A DNA stretch of 21,657 nucleotides from Bacteroidota bacterium. Its GTDB lineage: Bacteria; Bacteroidota; Bacteroidia; Flavobacteriales; Flavobacteriaceae. How positions within the stretch are numbered: the first letter of the stretch is position 1; each line of letters begins with the position of its first letter. The position numbers were made by a program, and so were the translations under genes. Positions 1 through 7,205 of the stretch are shown in pieces. Location: the NCBI GenBank assembly GCA_023390775.1, contig JAEWCF010000026.1, positions 1-21,657 of the forward strand, given 5' to 3'. The notes beneath the pieces are model-generated. The model saw only the letters and a list, made by a program, of their open reading frames with translations, was not told where the DNA came from and ran no database searches.

Positions 1-2
1 AG

Positions 3-845
3 GTTGTCTCGATCGAACTTGACGAGGTGATGCGCCAGGAGTCCGAATCGGGCATCCTGTACAATGCGACTCTTTTGCGGGACATGCTTCGGGACGACGT
101 GCTGCCCAATTTTACTTTCCGGCTCAAGGGTTTTAAGGATATTGTCAGGCTCTCGGACGGATACGATATCCAGGACGCCATCGAATCGGCCTATGGCAAT
201 TACAGCATCGAGGACACGGCATTCATCGTCCGTTCCAACAAGCGCGCCTACCTCTATAATCAGCAAATCCGAACGCGCGTGCTCGATCGCGAAAGCGAGC
301 TCTCCACGGGGGATTACCTGATGGTGGTACGAAACAATTATTTCTGGCTCAAGGAGACCGATGAGGCGGGGTTCATTGCCAACGGCGACATCATCGAAGT
401 CCTGGAAATATTTTCGATGAAGGAATTGTATGGATTCAATTTCGCACGGGTAAAGGTCCGGATGATCGATTACCCCAACCAGGCCCCGCTGGAAACCGTT
501 TTGCTTCTGGATACGCTCGCGAGCGAATCTCCGGCGCTGACCCAGGAACAACACGATAGGCTTTATCGCGAGGTCATGGAGGACTATGCCGATGAACGGG
601 CGCAATACCGCAAACTGCAAAAGATGCGGGAAAATGAGTATTTTAACGCGCTTCAGGTAAAATTTTCCTATGCCATTACCTGTCATAAATCGCAAGGCGG
701 ACAATGGAAAACCGTATTTATCGAACAGCCCTATCTGCCGGACGGAATCTCGCGCGAGTACATCCGTTGGCTCTACACCGCACTCACCCGGGCTCGGGAC
801 AAAGTTTACCTGATCGGTTTCCCCGACGAATTTTTCCCGCAATGA
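3..845 (+). CDS. UvrD/RecD-like ATP-dependent helicase, C-terminal part (5' end outside window)
   Basis: The reading frame is open from the first bases, so the gene begins upstream; 280 residues are visible. Near the C-terminus is a UvrD_C_2-type block, AITCHKSQGGQWKTVF, followed by YTALTRARDKVYLIGF. These are helicase motifs V and VI of superfamily 1, which contact DNA and ATP; the last Arg of TRAR is the likely arginine finger. The upstream part (VRSNKRAYLYNQQIR and the YLMVVRNNYFWL block) fits RecD2/AAA_30-type helicases, in which a small SH3-like insert precedes the final motifs. The protein probably unwinds DNA in repair, but the Walker A end is not visible, so the exact class cannot be fixed. 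The internal GTG at 27 and ATG at 30 are not credible starts because matching sequence continues upstream. The stop lies 13 bp before kdsB. Confidence 0.85.
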   Translation, partial: VVSIELDEVMRQESESGILYNATLLRDMLRDDVLPNFTFRLKGFKDIVRLSDGYDIQDAIESAYGNYSIEDTAFIVRSNKRAYLYNQQIRTRVLDRESELSTGDYLMVVRNNYFWLKETDEAGFIANGDIIEVLEIFSMKELYGFNFARVKVRMIDYPNQAPLETVLLLDTLASESPALTQEQHDRLYREVMEDYADERAQYRKLQKMRENEYFNALQVKFSYAITCHKSQGGQWKTVFIEQPYLPDGISREYIRWLYTALTRARDKVYLIGFPDEFFPQ

Positions 846-846
846 T

Positions 847-854
847 TACCTTTG
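847..854 (+). promoter_or_regulatory. Candidate Bacteroidetes -7 promoter box for kdsB
   Basis: TACCTTTG matches the Bacteroidetes -7 consensus TAnnTTTG. It ends only 4 nt before the kdsB ATG, which implies transcription starting at or next to the start codon. No clear -33 TTG/TTTG is seen at the usual spacing, so kdsB may also be read from the upstream helicase gene. Confidence 0.45.
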
Positions 855-858
855 CCGC

Positions 859-1599
859 ATGAAAATCATCGCGGTCATTCCGGCGCGGTTCGCCTCGAGC
901 CGCTTCCACGCCAAACTTATGCAGGACCTGGGCGGCATGCCCGTAATTTCGCGGACCTACCTCGCGGCCGTGGGAACGGGGCTTTTTGACGAGGTATTGG
1001 TGGCGACCGATTCCGACGCGATAGCCGAAGAAATTATTTCGAGAGGTGGAAAAGCCTTCCGGAGCATCCGGCAGCACGAATCGGGGAGCGACCGGATCGC
1101 CGAAGCCGTGGCCGGGATCGATGCCGATATCGTGGTCAATGTCCAGGGAGACGAACCTTTTATAGATACCCAGGCGCTTTCGGCCTTGATTGAGGTTTTC
1201 AAAAATGACCCGAAGGGTGAAATTGACCTTGCATCGCTGATGGCGCCGATTTCGGAACCCGGGGACATTGCCAATCCCAATGTGGTAAAGGTCGTGACGG
1301 GAAGAGATAGATTTGCGCTCTATTTCTCAAGATCTCCGATCCCTTTTAACCGTGAGCCCGGGCATTCGACCGATTACTTTCGGCATATCGGGGTCTATGC
1401 GTTCCGGAAAAGGGCAATCGTGGAATTCGCACAAATGGACCCGACGCCACTTGAGCAGGCGGAAAAACTCGAACAGTTGCGGTATCTGGAATCGGGGCGA
1501 AAGATCAGGATGGTAATTACGGGGCATTCCGGGATCGGGATCGACACTCCCGAAGACCTTGAGCGCGCCAGAAAATTATGGATGTCCGGTAAAATTTAA
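859..1599 (+). CDS. kdsB: 3-deoxy-manno-octulosonate cytidylyltransferase (CMP-Kdo synthetase)
   Basis: This 246-residue cytoplasmic enzyme activates Kdo with CTP to CMP-Kdo, the donor for the LPS inner core. The length is typical of KdsB. The N-terminal nucleotide-binding segment IPARFASSRF is at residues 7-16, and the metal/nucleotide motif VVNVQGDEPF is at 92-101 with the key Asp at 98. ALYFSRSPIPF (153-163), RHIGVYAFRK (175-184) and GIDTPEDLERA near the end are also characteristic. The ATG at 859 gives the canonical N-terminus MKIIAVIPAR. One oddity is His where the loop RxPxK normally has Pro (SRFHAKL, residues 14-20). The gene follows the helicase fragment closely and converges on the GH114-like gene. 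Confidence 0.96.
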   Translation: MKIIAVIPARFASSRFHAKLMQDLGGMPVISRTYLAAVGTGLFDEVLVATDSDAIAEEIISRGGKAFRSIRQHESGSDRIAEAVAGIDADIVVNVQGDEPFIDTQALSALIEVFKNDPKGEIDLASLMAPISEPGDIANPNVVKVVTGRDRFALYFSRSPIPFNREPGHSTDYFRHIGVYAFRKRAIVEFAQMDPTPLEQAEKLEQLRYLESGRKIRMVITGHSGIGIDTPEDLERARKLWMSGKI

Positions 1600-1606
1600 G
1601 GAATCT

Positions 1607-1621
1607 TGCGGTAATTCCGCA
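1607..1621. repeat. Short inverted repeat TGCGG-N5-CCGCA after kdsB
   Basis: A perfect 5-bp inverted repeat with loop TAATT starts 8 nt after the kdsB stop, in the 120-bp gap between convergent genes. An overlapping alternative pairs GGAAT (1600-1604) with ATTCC (1613-1617). No U-tract follows directly, so terminator function is doubtful. The rest of the gap holds nothing I recognise. Confidence 0.35.
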
Positions 1622-1719
1622 CGCTTGGTCTGGAAATATTTTTTGGAATGCAACCACTCCTATCCCTGTGAAAAGTTACGATTTATCCGCATAACCGAAT
1701 GGCGGTAAATCCACCCAAT

Positions 1720-2673
1720 TCAGTCCTGGGCATATAGGTAAAGGTAGGCTTCGACATTGTCCAGATAGGCTCCGTCGAATCCCGCCTCGATCACCTGGTC
1801 CAGATAACCTTGCGGTGAACCCATCAGGATCTTTTTCCAAGCCGGATCCCAGTATTTGACCCACGCCTCGTCCTTGTACCCGTGATAAGGCCTGTGAAGG
1901 AAATCCGGTGACCCGATTTTCCACGAAGGTTTCCAGTAAGGCCGCCAGTTTTCGGCCGCGCCGATGTTCACGTAGCCCAGAAGGATGCGCTTTCCGCCCT
2001 GGGGAAGCCTTTGCATCTTCGATATTTCATCGCGGGTGAAAGCCTCGCCGTGAAAAAAGAGGTCGATAATCGCGAGTTGGTAGGTGCTGTTGCTCACCGC
2101 GTCAATAAAGGCCTGCTTGTCGGCGTAGCGGGAGCCGTTGATCAGGTAAAGATAGTTTGACACCTGCCCGATTTCCTCGGCGGCCGGTCTCGCGGGCCTT
2201 CCGGGTATCTTCACATAGTCGAAATTGTCCCGCGTCCGCACCAGCGGTACAAATCCGTGGGTCTCGATGTTTTGTAACGCATTTGCCCCATCCGCCTTGT
2301 CCTGAACAAAATCGGAAACAAGTACTTTTTTGTGGCGCGAAAACGTATCGAGGATGGCCATGCGCAGCGAATCGGGTTCCAACGTACCGTTGTAGAAAAG
2401 GCCTTCGATGCCCATCGCGTCGATCGCATCGTTATATTTCGGATGCCGTCTGGAATAGGGATCGCCTTTTTCATAGAGGAGTTTGGCCGCGTTTTGCGGG
2501 ACAATCAGAAATCCCGGGCGTTTCTTCTTCGCATATTGCGAGATTTCCACGACCAGGTCCTGCATTCGGGCGGCTGTCACCGGCACCGCTTCCCTTGTCG
2601 CATGGACGGGCCGCCGGTCAGGTCCGCAGGCGAGGATCGTCAGGATGAGGCCCGCTAAAACAATGCGATTCAT
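1720..2673 (-). CDS. GH114-like (TM1410/MJ1477 family) putative glycoside hydrolase lipoprotein
   Basis: The 317-residue product has a lipoprotein signal peptide, MNRIVLAGLILTILAC, with lipobox Cys16, so it should be anchored in the envelope. The body resembles the GH114/DUF297 TIM-barrel family, which includes endo-alpha-1,4-polygalactosaminidases. Visible hallmarks are a Tyr/Asp segment NYLYLINGSRY (173-183), LAIIDLFF (200-207, Asp204), LGYVNIGAAENWRPYW (232-247) and the terminal FDGAYLDNVEAY (299-310, Asp305 and Glu308). Acidic residues in these strands are candidate catalytic groups. Substrate is unknown; the family has been linked to galactosamine-containing exopolysaccharides, but that is family knowledge, not shown here. 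The start codon overlaps the pheT stop as ATGA, so translation is probably coupled to pheT. Confidence 0.75.
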   Translation of the reverse strand: MNRIVLAGLILTILACGPDRRPVHATREAVPVTAARMQDLVVEISQYAKKKRPGFLIVPQNAAKLLYEKGDPYSRRHPKYNDAIDAMGIEGLFYNGTLEPDSLRMAILDTFSRHKKVLVSDFVQDKADGANALQNIETHGFVPLVRTRDNFDYVKIPGRPARPAAEEIGQVSNYLYLINGSRYADKQAFIDAVSNSTYQLAIIDLFFHGEAFTRDEISKMQRLPQGGKRILLGYVNIGAAENWRPYWKPSWKIGSPDFLHRPYHGYKDEAWVKYWDPAWKKILMGSPQGYLDQVIEAGFDGAYLDNVEAYLYLYAQD

Positions 2674-5090
2674 CGCAACGTGGCGCCCACTTCCTGCTCG
2701 AGTTGGCCGCGAAGTTTCCCCATGACCTTGTCCACCTGCGCATCGGTCAGGGTCTTGGTATTATCCTGCAGGATGAAGCTTACCGCGTACGATTTTTTTC
2801 CCTGCGGAAGGTTGGGTCCGGAATACACGTCGAACAGGTTGATGTCCTTGAGCAGCGATTTCTCACTCTGCCTCGCAATCCTGTAGATCGAATCGAACGA
2901 CACCCCTTCGTCCACCAGCAGCGCCAAATCGCGCCGGACTTCGGGATACCTCGGGATTTCGGAAAAACGTATCTTGTTGGTTATCAGTTTAAGTACAAAA
3001 CCCCAATTGAAGTCTGCGTAGAATACTTCCTGACGGATGTCAAAATGCTTAAGAATGCTCTTTTTGACCGTTCCGAGTTCGACGATGACCGCATCGGCGG
3101 AGGTAATGGCAATGCCCTCGGCAAACGAATCGTTGTTCAAGGGCTGGTTCTGCACCTTATCGATCCCCAGCCTGGAAAGGATGGCCTGAACATACCCCTT
3201 GAACTGAAAAAAATCAGATGTTTTTTGCGGATTGGCCCAGGTTTCCTGTAACCGGTTCCCCGACAGGAAAAGCGCCAGGTGCTTGAACTCCTCGTACCCG
3301 CCTGGAAAATTGTGGTAGGTCTTGCCAAATTCAAACAATTTAAGGTCCTGGCTGCGGCGGTTGATGTTGTAGGCAATAGCCTCGAGGCCGGAGAACAGCA
3401 TGGATTGCCGCATCGACGAAAGATCGTGGCTCAGCGGATTGAGCATCGTCACATTGTATTCCGGCTTCAGTGTGGAAGAGAGTTCGGCATATTGCGGCGA
3501 AGTCAGCGAATTGGCCATCATCTCGTTGAATCCGAGCGAAGTCAACTGGCCGGCGATGATGTTTTGCACCTTGTAATCCTCAGTGCGCGCCGAATACGAT
3601 ACCGTGGCATTGAATTTTTTGGTGAAATTGATGTTGTTGTACCCGTAAACGCGAAGGATTTCCTCGATCACGTCGATCTCGCGTTGAACGTCCACGCGAT
3701 AGGCCGGCACGACCAAGCCAAGGCCCGCATCGGACATGCTGTTGACCTTGATGTCCAGCGAAACGAGGATTTTCTTGATGGTTTCCTTCGGCAATTCCTG
3801 CCCGATGACCTTGGCCACCTTATTGAAATTCAGGAAAACCGTATGCTCCTCGATCTTTTTGGGATAGACGTCCACGATATCCGAAGTCACTTCGCCGCCC
3901 GCGACCTCCAGGATCAGCAGTGCCGCGCGTTTCAGGGCGTATTCGGTGATGGTGGGATCGATGCCTCGCTCGAAACGGAAAGAAGCGTCGGTGGAAAGGC
4001 CATGGCGCTTGGCCGTCTTGCGGATGGTCACGGGATTGAAGTAGGCGCTTTCCAGGAAGATCGCGTTTGTGGTTTCGGTCACCGCCGAATTTTTTCCGCC
4101 AAAGACTCCCGCCATGCACAAGGGGCCCTTGTCATCGCAGATCATCAGGTCTTCTTCGTGGAGCGTGCGCTCTGCATCGTCCAGCGTGGTAAATTTGGTT
4201 CCCGCGGTGGCGGGCTTGACCGTGATTTTGCCGGTAATCTTCGCCGCATCGAAGGCATGCAGCGGCTGCCCGAGCTCGTGAAGCACGTAATTGGTCACGT
4301 CCACGATATTGTTTTTTGGCGTGAGGCCGATTGCCTTGAGCCTGTTTTGCAACCAATCGGGTGAAGGCTTGACCGAGACACTCGATATGGTCACCCCGCA
4401 ATACCGTGGGGCCAGTTTGGCATCCTTGACATCCACATCGATCTTGAGCACGCGCTTGTCCACCTTGAATTTGGAGACCGACGGCGTGATCAGTTCCACG
4501 TGCACGTTCTTCTGCATCAACCCGGCCCTGAGGTCCCTCGCGACACCCATGTGGCTCATCGCATCCGCCCGGTTGGGTGTAAGCCCGATCTCAAATACCT
4601 CGTCATTCTCGATATTGAAGACCTTTGCGGCCGGCGTACCCGGTTTGAGCGAAGGGTCGAGTACCATGATGCCTTCATGCGAGGTCCCAAGCCCGAGTTC
4701 GTCTTCGGCGCAAATCATTCCGTGGCTGTCCTCGTCGCGGATGCGCCCTTTCTTGATCTGGAAAGGCTGCCCCTTATCGTCATATAAAGTGGTTCCGACC
4801 GTGGCTACCGGCACCTTTTGCCCGGGCGCGACATTGGCGGCCCCGCACACGATCTGCAACGGAACGCCATCGCCCAGGTCAACCTTGCAAACCTTCAGCC
4901 GGTCGGCATTGGGATGCTGCGCACAACTCAGTACATGGCCCACCACGATGCCTTCAAGGCCGCCCTTGACCGATTGGAAAGGTTCGACGGCTTCCACCTC
5001 AAGTCCGAGGTCGGTAAGCAGTGCGGCGGTTTCGGCCGATTTCCAGTCCGTTTTGATGAATTGCCTGAGCCAGTTGTACGAGATTTTCAT
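2670..5090 (-). CDS. pheT: Phenylalanyl-tRNA synthetase beta subunit
   Basis: The 806-residue subunit forms the (alpha-beta)2 PheRS with PheS, charging tRNA-Phe and editing misacylated Tyr-tRNA. The domain order is complete: N-terminal MKISYNWLRQF, tRNA-binding OB fold (about 45-155, HPNADRLKVCKV at 59-70), B3/B4 editing domain (about 210-385, with SFRFERG at 370-376), B5 (about 412-480), the catalytic-like core, and a C-terminal anticodon-binding FDX-ACB domain beginning near EIPRYPEVRRDLALLVD. The frame is open to 5213, but the ATG at 5090 gives the family N-terminus and a -7 box lies 19 nt upstream. pheS is not in the window. The stop overlaps the GH114-like gene by 4 bp. Confidence 0.97.
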   Translation of the reverse strand: MKISYNWLRQFIKTDWKSAETAALLTDLGLEVEAVEPFQSVKGGLEGIVVGHVLSCAQHPNADRLKVCKVDLGDGVPLQIVCGAANVAPGQKVPVATVGTTLYDDKGQPFQIKKGRIRDEDSHGMICAEDELGLGTSHEGIMVLDPSLKPGTPAAKVFNIENDEVFEIGLTPNRADAMSHMGVARDLRAGLMQKNVHVELITPSVSKFKVDKRVLKIDVDVKDAKLAPRYCGVTISSVSVKPSPDWLQNRLKAIGLTPKNNIVDVTNYVLHELGQPLHAFDAAKITGKITVKPATAGTKFTTLDDAERTLHEEDLMICDDKGPLCMAGVFGGKNSAVTETTNAIFLESAYFNPVTIRKTAKRHGLSTDASFRFERGIDPTITEYALKRAALLILEVAGGEVTSDIVDVYPKKIEEHTVFLNFNKVAKVIGQELPKETIKKILVSLDIKVNSMSDAGLGLVVPAYRVDVQREIDVIEEILRVYGYNNINFTKKFNATVSYSARTEDYKVQNIIAGQLTSLGFNEMMANSLTSPQYAELSSTLKPEYNVTMLNPLSHDLSSMRQSMLFSGLEAIAYNINRRSQDLKLFEFGKTYHNFPGGYEEFKHLALFLSGNRLQETWANPQKTSDFFQFKGYVQAILSRLGIDKVQNQPLNNDSFAEGIAITSADAVIVELGTVKKSILKHFDIRQEVFYADFNWGFVLKLITNKIRFSEIPRYPEVRRDLALLVDEGVSFDSIYRIARQSEKSLLKDINLFDVYSGPNLPQGKKSYAVSFILQDNTKTLTDAQVDKVMGKLRGQLEQEVGATLR

Positions 5091-5109
5091 GGATGCTTGA
5101 TTACGGCGG

Positions 5110-5117
5110 CAAAGATA
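5110..5117 (-). promoter_or_regulatory. Candidate -7 promoter box for pheT
   Basis: On the minus strand this reads TATCTTTG, a full match to TAnnTTTG, 19 nt upstream of the pheT ATG at 5090. The position supports that ATG over in-frame codons further upstream. No clear -33 TTG is visible. Confidence 0.5.
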
Positions 5118-5193
5118 GCGATTCGACGGCGTTTTTACCCGAATGCGAAACGGGTATTTTTCAACATCCGCGCACAAAATCGTATAAGGATTA

Positions 5194-5218
5194 GGCGAAT
5201 GCATGTAACGCATTTGCC
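5194..5218. repeat. 9-bp inverted repeat in the pheT/SDR divergent gap
   Basis: GGCGAATGC (5194-5202) and GCATTTGCC (5210-5218) can form a 9-bp stem with one G-U pair and loop ATGTAAC. It sits about 47 nt before the dehydrogenase start in a 174-bp intergenic region, so it is a candidate operator or 5' leader hairpin. No T-tract follows on the plus strand, which argues against a terminator. Confidence 0.4.
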
Positions 5219-5264
5219 GTTGGTATTGCGGACTTTTAAGAGGTTAAAATTAATACGCAAAATC

Positions 5265-6152
5265 ATGGAAAACGGTAAGAAACACGCCCTTATCACGGGG
5301 GCAACGAGCGGAATCGGGTATGAACTCGCCAAACTATTCGCCAGGGACAATTACAATTTGGTGCTGGTGGCACGGAATGAGGAACTTCTAAAAACAACCG
5401 CCCGCGAGATGGAGCAGCTGGGCGAAATCCACACCCACATCATTGCTGCGGACCTTTTCGATCCGGGAGCTCCCGAAAAAATCTATTCGTTCACCCGCGA
5501 TCACGACATTACGGTCGATGTGCTGGTCAACGATGCCGGCCAGGGTGAATGGGGCCGGTTTACCGAAACCGCCCTGCAACGCGAGCGCGACCTGATCCAG
5601 CTCAACATCGTGGCCCTTGTGAGCCTGACCAAATATTACCTCAAGGAAATGGAAGCCCGCAACAGCGGCAAGATCCTGCAACTTGCCTCTTCGGTTTCGA
5701 AAGCGCCGTCGCCCTTTCTTTCGGTTTACGCGGCGACAAAGGCTTTCGTACTTTCGTTTACCGAAGCCTTGATCGAAGAGATGAAGGATACCAACGTCAC
5801 GCTGACCGCACTTCGCCCGGATGCCACCGACACCGATTTCTTCCACAAGGCTAAGGCGGAGAACACGGTCACCTATAAGGAAGCCTCGATGTATACGGCC
5901 GAGGAAGTTGCCAAAGCCGGTTACGAAGGCCTGATGGACGGGGATTCGGTCGTGATTCCCGGCTTCAAGAACAAAACCTATGATGTGCTCAACACGGTCT
6001 TGCCGGACAGCGCCGTGGCCAAGAACATGGCCAAGCAGATGGCGCCGAGCGATAAGGAGGGCGGCCGCAAACATACACAGCACGAACCTTCGGCGAGAGA
6101 GCGCAGGGCCATCAATGAAAAGCGGGGGATGGTAAACGGGGATGTTTTGTAA
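5265..6152 (+). CDS. Classical short-chain dehydrogenase/reductase
   Basis: The 295-residue Rossmann-fold oxidoreductase has cofactor motif TGATSGIG (11-18), NDAG (89-92, variant of NNAG), catalytic Ser142, and YAATK (155-159) carrying catalytic Tyr and Lys. ARNEE at 36-40, with Arg after the second strand, suggests NADP(H) preference. It resembles the DltE/YqjQ-like classical SDRs of about 260 residues, whose substrates are mostly unknown. Here the fold ends near residue 264 and about 30 charged residues follow, an extension I do not expect. The open frame continues upstream to 4818 over pheT, but only the ATG at 5265 gives the SDR N-terminus. It is transcribed alone, divergent from pheT, and followed by a strong terminator. 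Confidence 0.9.
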   Translation: MENGKKHALITGATSGIGYELAKLFARDNYNLVLVARNEELLKTTAREMEQLGEIHTHIIAADLFDPGAPEKIYSFTRDHDITVDVLVNDAGQGEWGRFTETALQRERDLIQLNIVALVSLTKYYLKEMEARNSGKILQLASSVSKAPSPFLSVYAATKAFVLSFTEALIEEMKDTNVTLTALRPDATDTDFFHKAKAENTVTYKEASMYTAEEVAKAGYEGLMDGDSVVIPGFKNKTYDVLNTVLPDSAVAKNMAKQMAPSDKEGGRKHTQHEPSARERRAINEKRGMVNGDVL

Positions 6153-6153
6153 C

Positions 6154-6172
6154 ACGGCAGGCGCCTCGCCGT
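6154..6172. repeat. GC-rich inverted repeat just after the SDR stop
   Basis: ACGGC (6154-6158) pairs with GCCGT (6168-6172) around an AGGCGCCTC core, whose first 8 bases are themselves a palindrome. It lies 1 nt beyond the SDR stop. It has no T-tract and may simply stabilise the transcript's 3' end. Confidence 0.3.
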
Positions 6173-6220
6173 AAGAAGATGGCAGCTGTCTACTGAACAC
6201 CTTCTCAACCTATTGATAAG

Positions 6221-6254
6221 AAAGGAATGAAAGCAATTTTTCATTCCTTTTTTT
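6221..6254. terminator. Strong hairpin terminator between SDR and bestrophin genes
   Basis: AAAGGAATGAAA (6221-6232) and TTTCATTCCTTT (6239-6250) form a perfect 12-bp stem with loop GCAATT, followed by TTTT then ATAATTT. On the plus strand this is a good intrinsic terminator for the dehydrogenase. The A-rich left flank means the minus-strand transcript from the bestrophin gene could also stop here. Confidence 0.85.
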
Positions 6255-6280
6255 ATAATTTCTATCCTATGCTTCTGAAA

Positions 6281-6308
6281 ACCGTCAACCGTAAACCGTC
6301 AATCGTCA
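6281..6308. repeat. Four tandem heptamers (ACCGTCA type)
   Basis: Four consecutive 7-bp units read ACCGTCA, ACCGTAA, ACCGTCA and ATCGTCA. The last unit overlaps the bestrophin stop codon (TGA on the minus strand at 6306-6308). The array lies between the terminator and the gene end. I know of no function for it. Confidence 0.75.
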
Positions 6309-7172
6309 AATCAACTCCTCGACGTGCCGCCGGATATTTTCGCTCATCCGAAGCGTTGGCAGGTCGTTCGCATCGTCGCCAAATGGATCTTCGATTTCCT
6401 CCGCGATTAGCTCCAGGCTTGCCAGTACGTAAAAGATGAACACGACGACCGGCACGACATAGAACCCGAGGCTGAAAGCATAGCCAAACGGCAGGGTCAT
6501 CACGTAGAAAAAGACGAACTTCTTAAGGAACGCGCTGTAAGAGTAGGGAATAGGGGTGTTCTTGATCCGCTCGCAGGCGCCGCAGATTTCGGTAAAGGAA
6601 CGCAGCTCGTCATTGATTACGATCAACTGGTCGCCGGACAGGATCCCATCGGAATACAGGCCGTTGATTCGCTCGAACATGAGCGCAGCCACCTGGTTCG
6701 GCAGATGTTTTTGGGTATCGAGAACCAAAGCGGGATCGTCAAAGAGCGCATTGGCCGTACGTTCGCTTCCCAAATGGGCATGGAGCGCATGGGCATACTG
6801 CGGAATAATTTTCCTGAAGAAGTCCCGGTGCTGCGGATGGTTGGCGAGCATCGGTGAGAGTTTCAGCGCCAGGTTCCTGCTGTTATTGACAAGCCCGCCC
6901 CAGAGTTTTCGGCCTTCCCACCATCGATCATAGGCGGTATTGGTCCTGAAAACCAGCAGCAGCGAGATGACAAACCCCAGCATGCCGTGCATCAGGGTAA
7001 TGTTCTTGACATAACTCGTGTCCGAAAGTTGCCAGTGCACCACTTCGAGATAGCCCACCAGGCCGGAATAGACGCCGATGGCGATCATAATGGGCAGCAG
7101 GGTGCGGAAGGTGTCCGCTTTGTGAAAACGGAAAATGAACGTGAACCAGTCCTTCGTATTATAGGAAATCAT
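6306..7172 (-). CDS. Bestrophin-family ion channel protein
   Basis: The 288-residue membrane protein has the bacterial bestrophin layout: an N-terminal hydrophobic helix (about 25-45), a second (about 55-75) running into FRTNTAYDRWWEGRKLWG (75-92), a cytosolic helical middle, PIPYSY (207-212), then two C-terminal membrane helices (about 216-258). These are followed by EIEDPFGDDANDLP (259-272), matching the acidic loop that forms the Ca2+ clasp in animal bestrophins. Characterised members are pentameric channels; animal ones pass anions and at least one bacterial homologue passes cations, so selectivity cannot be inferred. It begins 33 bp after the TolC-like gene on the same strand and is probably cotranscribed. 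A weak TATTTTAC at 7188-7195 could be a private -7 box. Confidence 0.9.
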   Translation of the reverse strand: MISYNTKDWFTFIFRFHKADTFRTLLPIMIAIGVYSGLVGYLEVVHWQLSDTSYVKNITLMHGMLGFVISLLLVFRTNTAYDRWWEGRKLWGGLVNNSRNLALKLSPMLANHPQHRDFFRKIIPQYAHALHAHLGSERTANALFDDPALVLDTQKHLPNQVAALMFERINGLYSDGILSGDQLIVINDELRSFTEICGACERIKNTPIPYSYSAFLKKFVFFYVMTLPFGYAFSLGFYVVPVVVFIFYVLASLELIAEEIEDPFGDDANDLPTLRMSENIRRHVEELI

Positions 7173-7205
7173 AGGCGCGGCTTTGGCGTAAAATAAGCGA
7201 AAAAA

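Noticed and set aside
3279..4364. 361-codon open frame on the plus strand
   Set aside because: It lies antisense within pheT, whose domains are complete; composition (His, Asp, Arg rich) is that of a shadow frame.
5091..5213. N-terminal extension of pheT
   Set aside because: The 41 extra residues do not fit the family and would be upstream of the -7 box; MKISYNWL at 5090 is the family start.
4818..5264. Upstream in-frame extension of the SDR frame
   Set aside because: It crosses pheT and its promoter; the SDR N-terminus and TGATSGIG motif begin at the ATG at 5265.
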